Assembly: GCA_937983315.1 (NCBI GenBank)
Contig: CALKAH010000232.1
Coordinates: forward strand, 1 to 5,707
Source: an uncultured Acholeplasmataceae bacterium
Lineage (GTDB): Bacteria; Bacillota_I; Bacilli_A; Acholeplasmatales; Acholeplasmataceae
Reading direction: 5' to 3'
Length of the DNA: 5,707 bases
Part shown: one piece after another, positions 5,398-5,707 of the stretch
How the letters are laid out: each line of letters opens with the position of its first letter
Numbering within the stretch: the first letter of the stretch is position 1
Notes under the pieces: model-generated
Told to the model about the DNA's origin: nothing
The model's input: only the letters and a program-made list of their open reading frames with translations
Databases searched by the model: none
Translations under genes and position numbers: made by a program

Positions 5398-5707
5398 ATG
5401 CATGAACGTATCAAGTTTTATAAACATTTAATGAATGGTTTTTCATATATGCTCCCCTTTGTTGTCGCAGGGGGTCTTTTGATTGCATTATCGAGTCTTT
5501 CCTTTTGGGGACAGACATTCCCCTATTTAAATGAAGTAGGAGAACTCGTTTTAAGCTATACCTTCCCAGTGTTAGCAGGATGGATTGCCTTTTCCATTGC
5601 AGATCGGCCTGGTATTGTTGTGGGGGTTGCTGCAGGTGGACTCGCACTTTTGGGTGATTCAGGATTTATCGGAGCCATCATCGGAGGATTTACTGCAGGA
5701 TATCTCA
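5398..5707 (+). CDS. PTS fructose-family EIIC permease, 3'-truncated by window end
   Basis: IIC is the membrane channel and sugar-binding part of the fructose PTS. The frame runs from ATG 5398 to the window end without a stop, giving the first 103 residues of a domain usually near 350 aa. The start [20 protein letters not shown] and the following [11 protein letters not shown] are typical of fructose IIC N-termini. A second hydrophobic stretch holds [20 protein letters not shown], whose ADRPG is a family hallmark, and a glycine-rich segment ends in [22 protein letters not shown] at 5388-5391 lies 6 bases before the ATG, inside the IIB gene. The gene is the fourth in the operon, with no fused IIB at its N-terminus. 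Whether a IIA or other domain is fused at the C-terminus cannot be seen. Confidence 0.94.
   Translation, partial: MHERIKFYKHLMNGFSYMLPFVVAGGLLIALSSLSFWGQTFPYLNEVGELVLSYTFPVLAGWIAFSIADRPGIVVGVAAGGLALLGDSGFIGAIIGGFTAGYL

Noticed and set aside
47..5707. Mobile element, CRISPR, phage or defence system
   Set aside because: No transposase, long terminal repeats, regularly spaced repeats or defence-type genes are visible; every gene belongs to a known housekeeping or transport family.

Overview
The window is an ordinary low-GC Bacillota (Firmicutes) chromosomal segment. It carries two neighbouring gene groups, all on the + strand, preceded by 46 bases of sequencing adapter. The evidence for Bacillota is a T-box riboswitch, strong AGGAGG-type ribosome binding sites, a YitT-family membrane protein, and the order rsmI then metG, which resembles the rsmI (yabC)-abrB-metS neighbourhood of Bacillus. 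Tryptophan is encoded by TGG and TGA is used as a stop (rsmI, fruK), so the genetic code is the standard one, not the mycoplasma code. An Erysipelotrichia-like or clostridial-type host is plausible but cannot be fixed from this sequence alone.

Layout. Positions 1-46 match the 3' part of the Illumina TruSeq universal adapter and are not biological. From 47 the sequence enters the middle of rsmI (16S rRNA ribose methyltransferase), which lacks about its first 40 residues and ends at 779. Positions 780-1072 hold a promoter and a full T-box leader: stem I with AGUA/GAA specifier loop and distal double T-loop motif, stem III, T-box/antiterminator and terminator. Its AUG specifier and UGGU bulge fit uncharged tRNA-Met. 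The leader controls metG (1073-2644), a compact methionyl-tRNA synthetase with a HIGN signature, no zinc-knuckle cysteines and no C-terminal tRNA-binding domain. A YitT/DUF2179 membrane protein gene overlaps the end of metG by 17 bases, so it should share the methionine-responsive transcript. That transcript ends at a clear intrinsic terminator (3594-3619).

A second operon starts from a short promoter region near 3661. It encodes fructose uptake and phosphorylation as four tightly packed genes: fruK (1-phosphofructokinase, GTG start at 3688), then separate PTS fructose-family IIA, IIB and IIC genes, the last cut off by the window end. PEP-derived phosphate would pass from HPr to IIA (His67), to IIB (Cys10), to fructose entering through IIC. 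FruK then converts fructose 1-phosphate to fructose 1,6-bisphosphate for glycolysis. No regulator gene for this operon lies in the window.

I found no undescribed system. The points most worth a second look are the adapter contamination, which reads in frame into rsmI, the unusual combination of features in the methionyl-tRNA synthetase, and the fully split fructose PTS.
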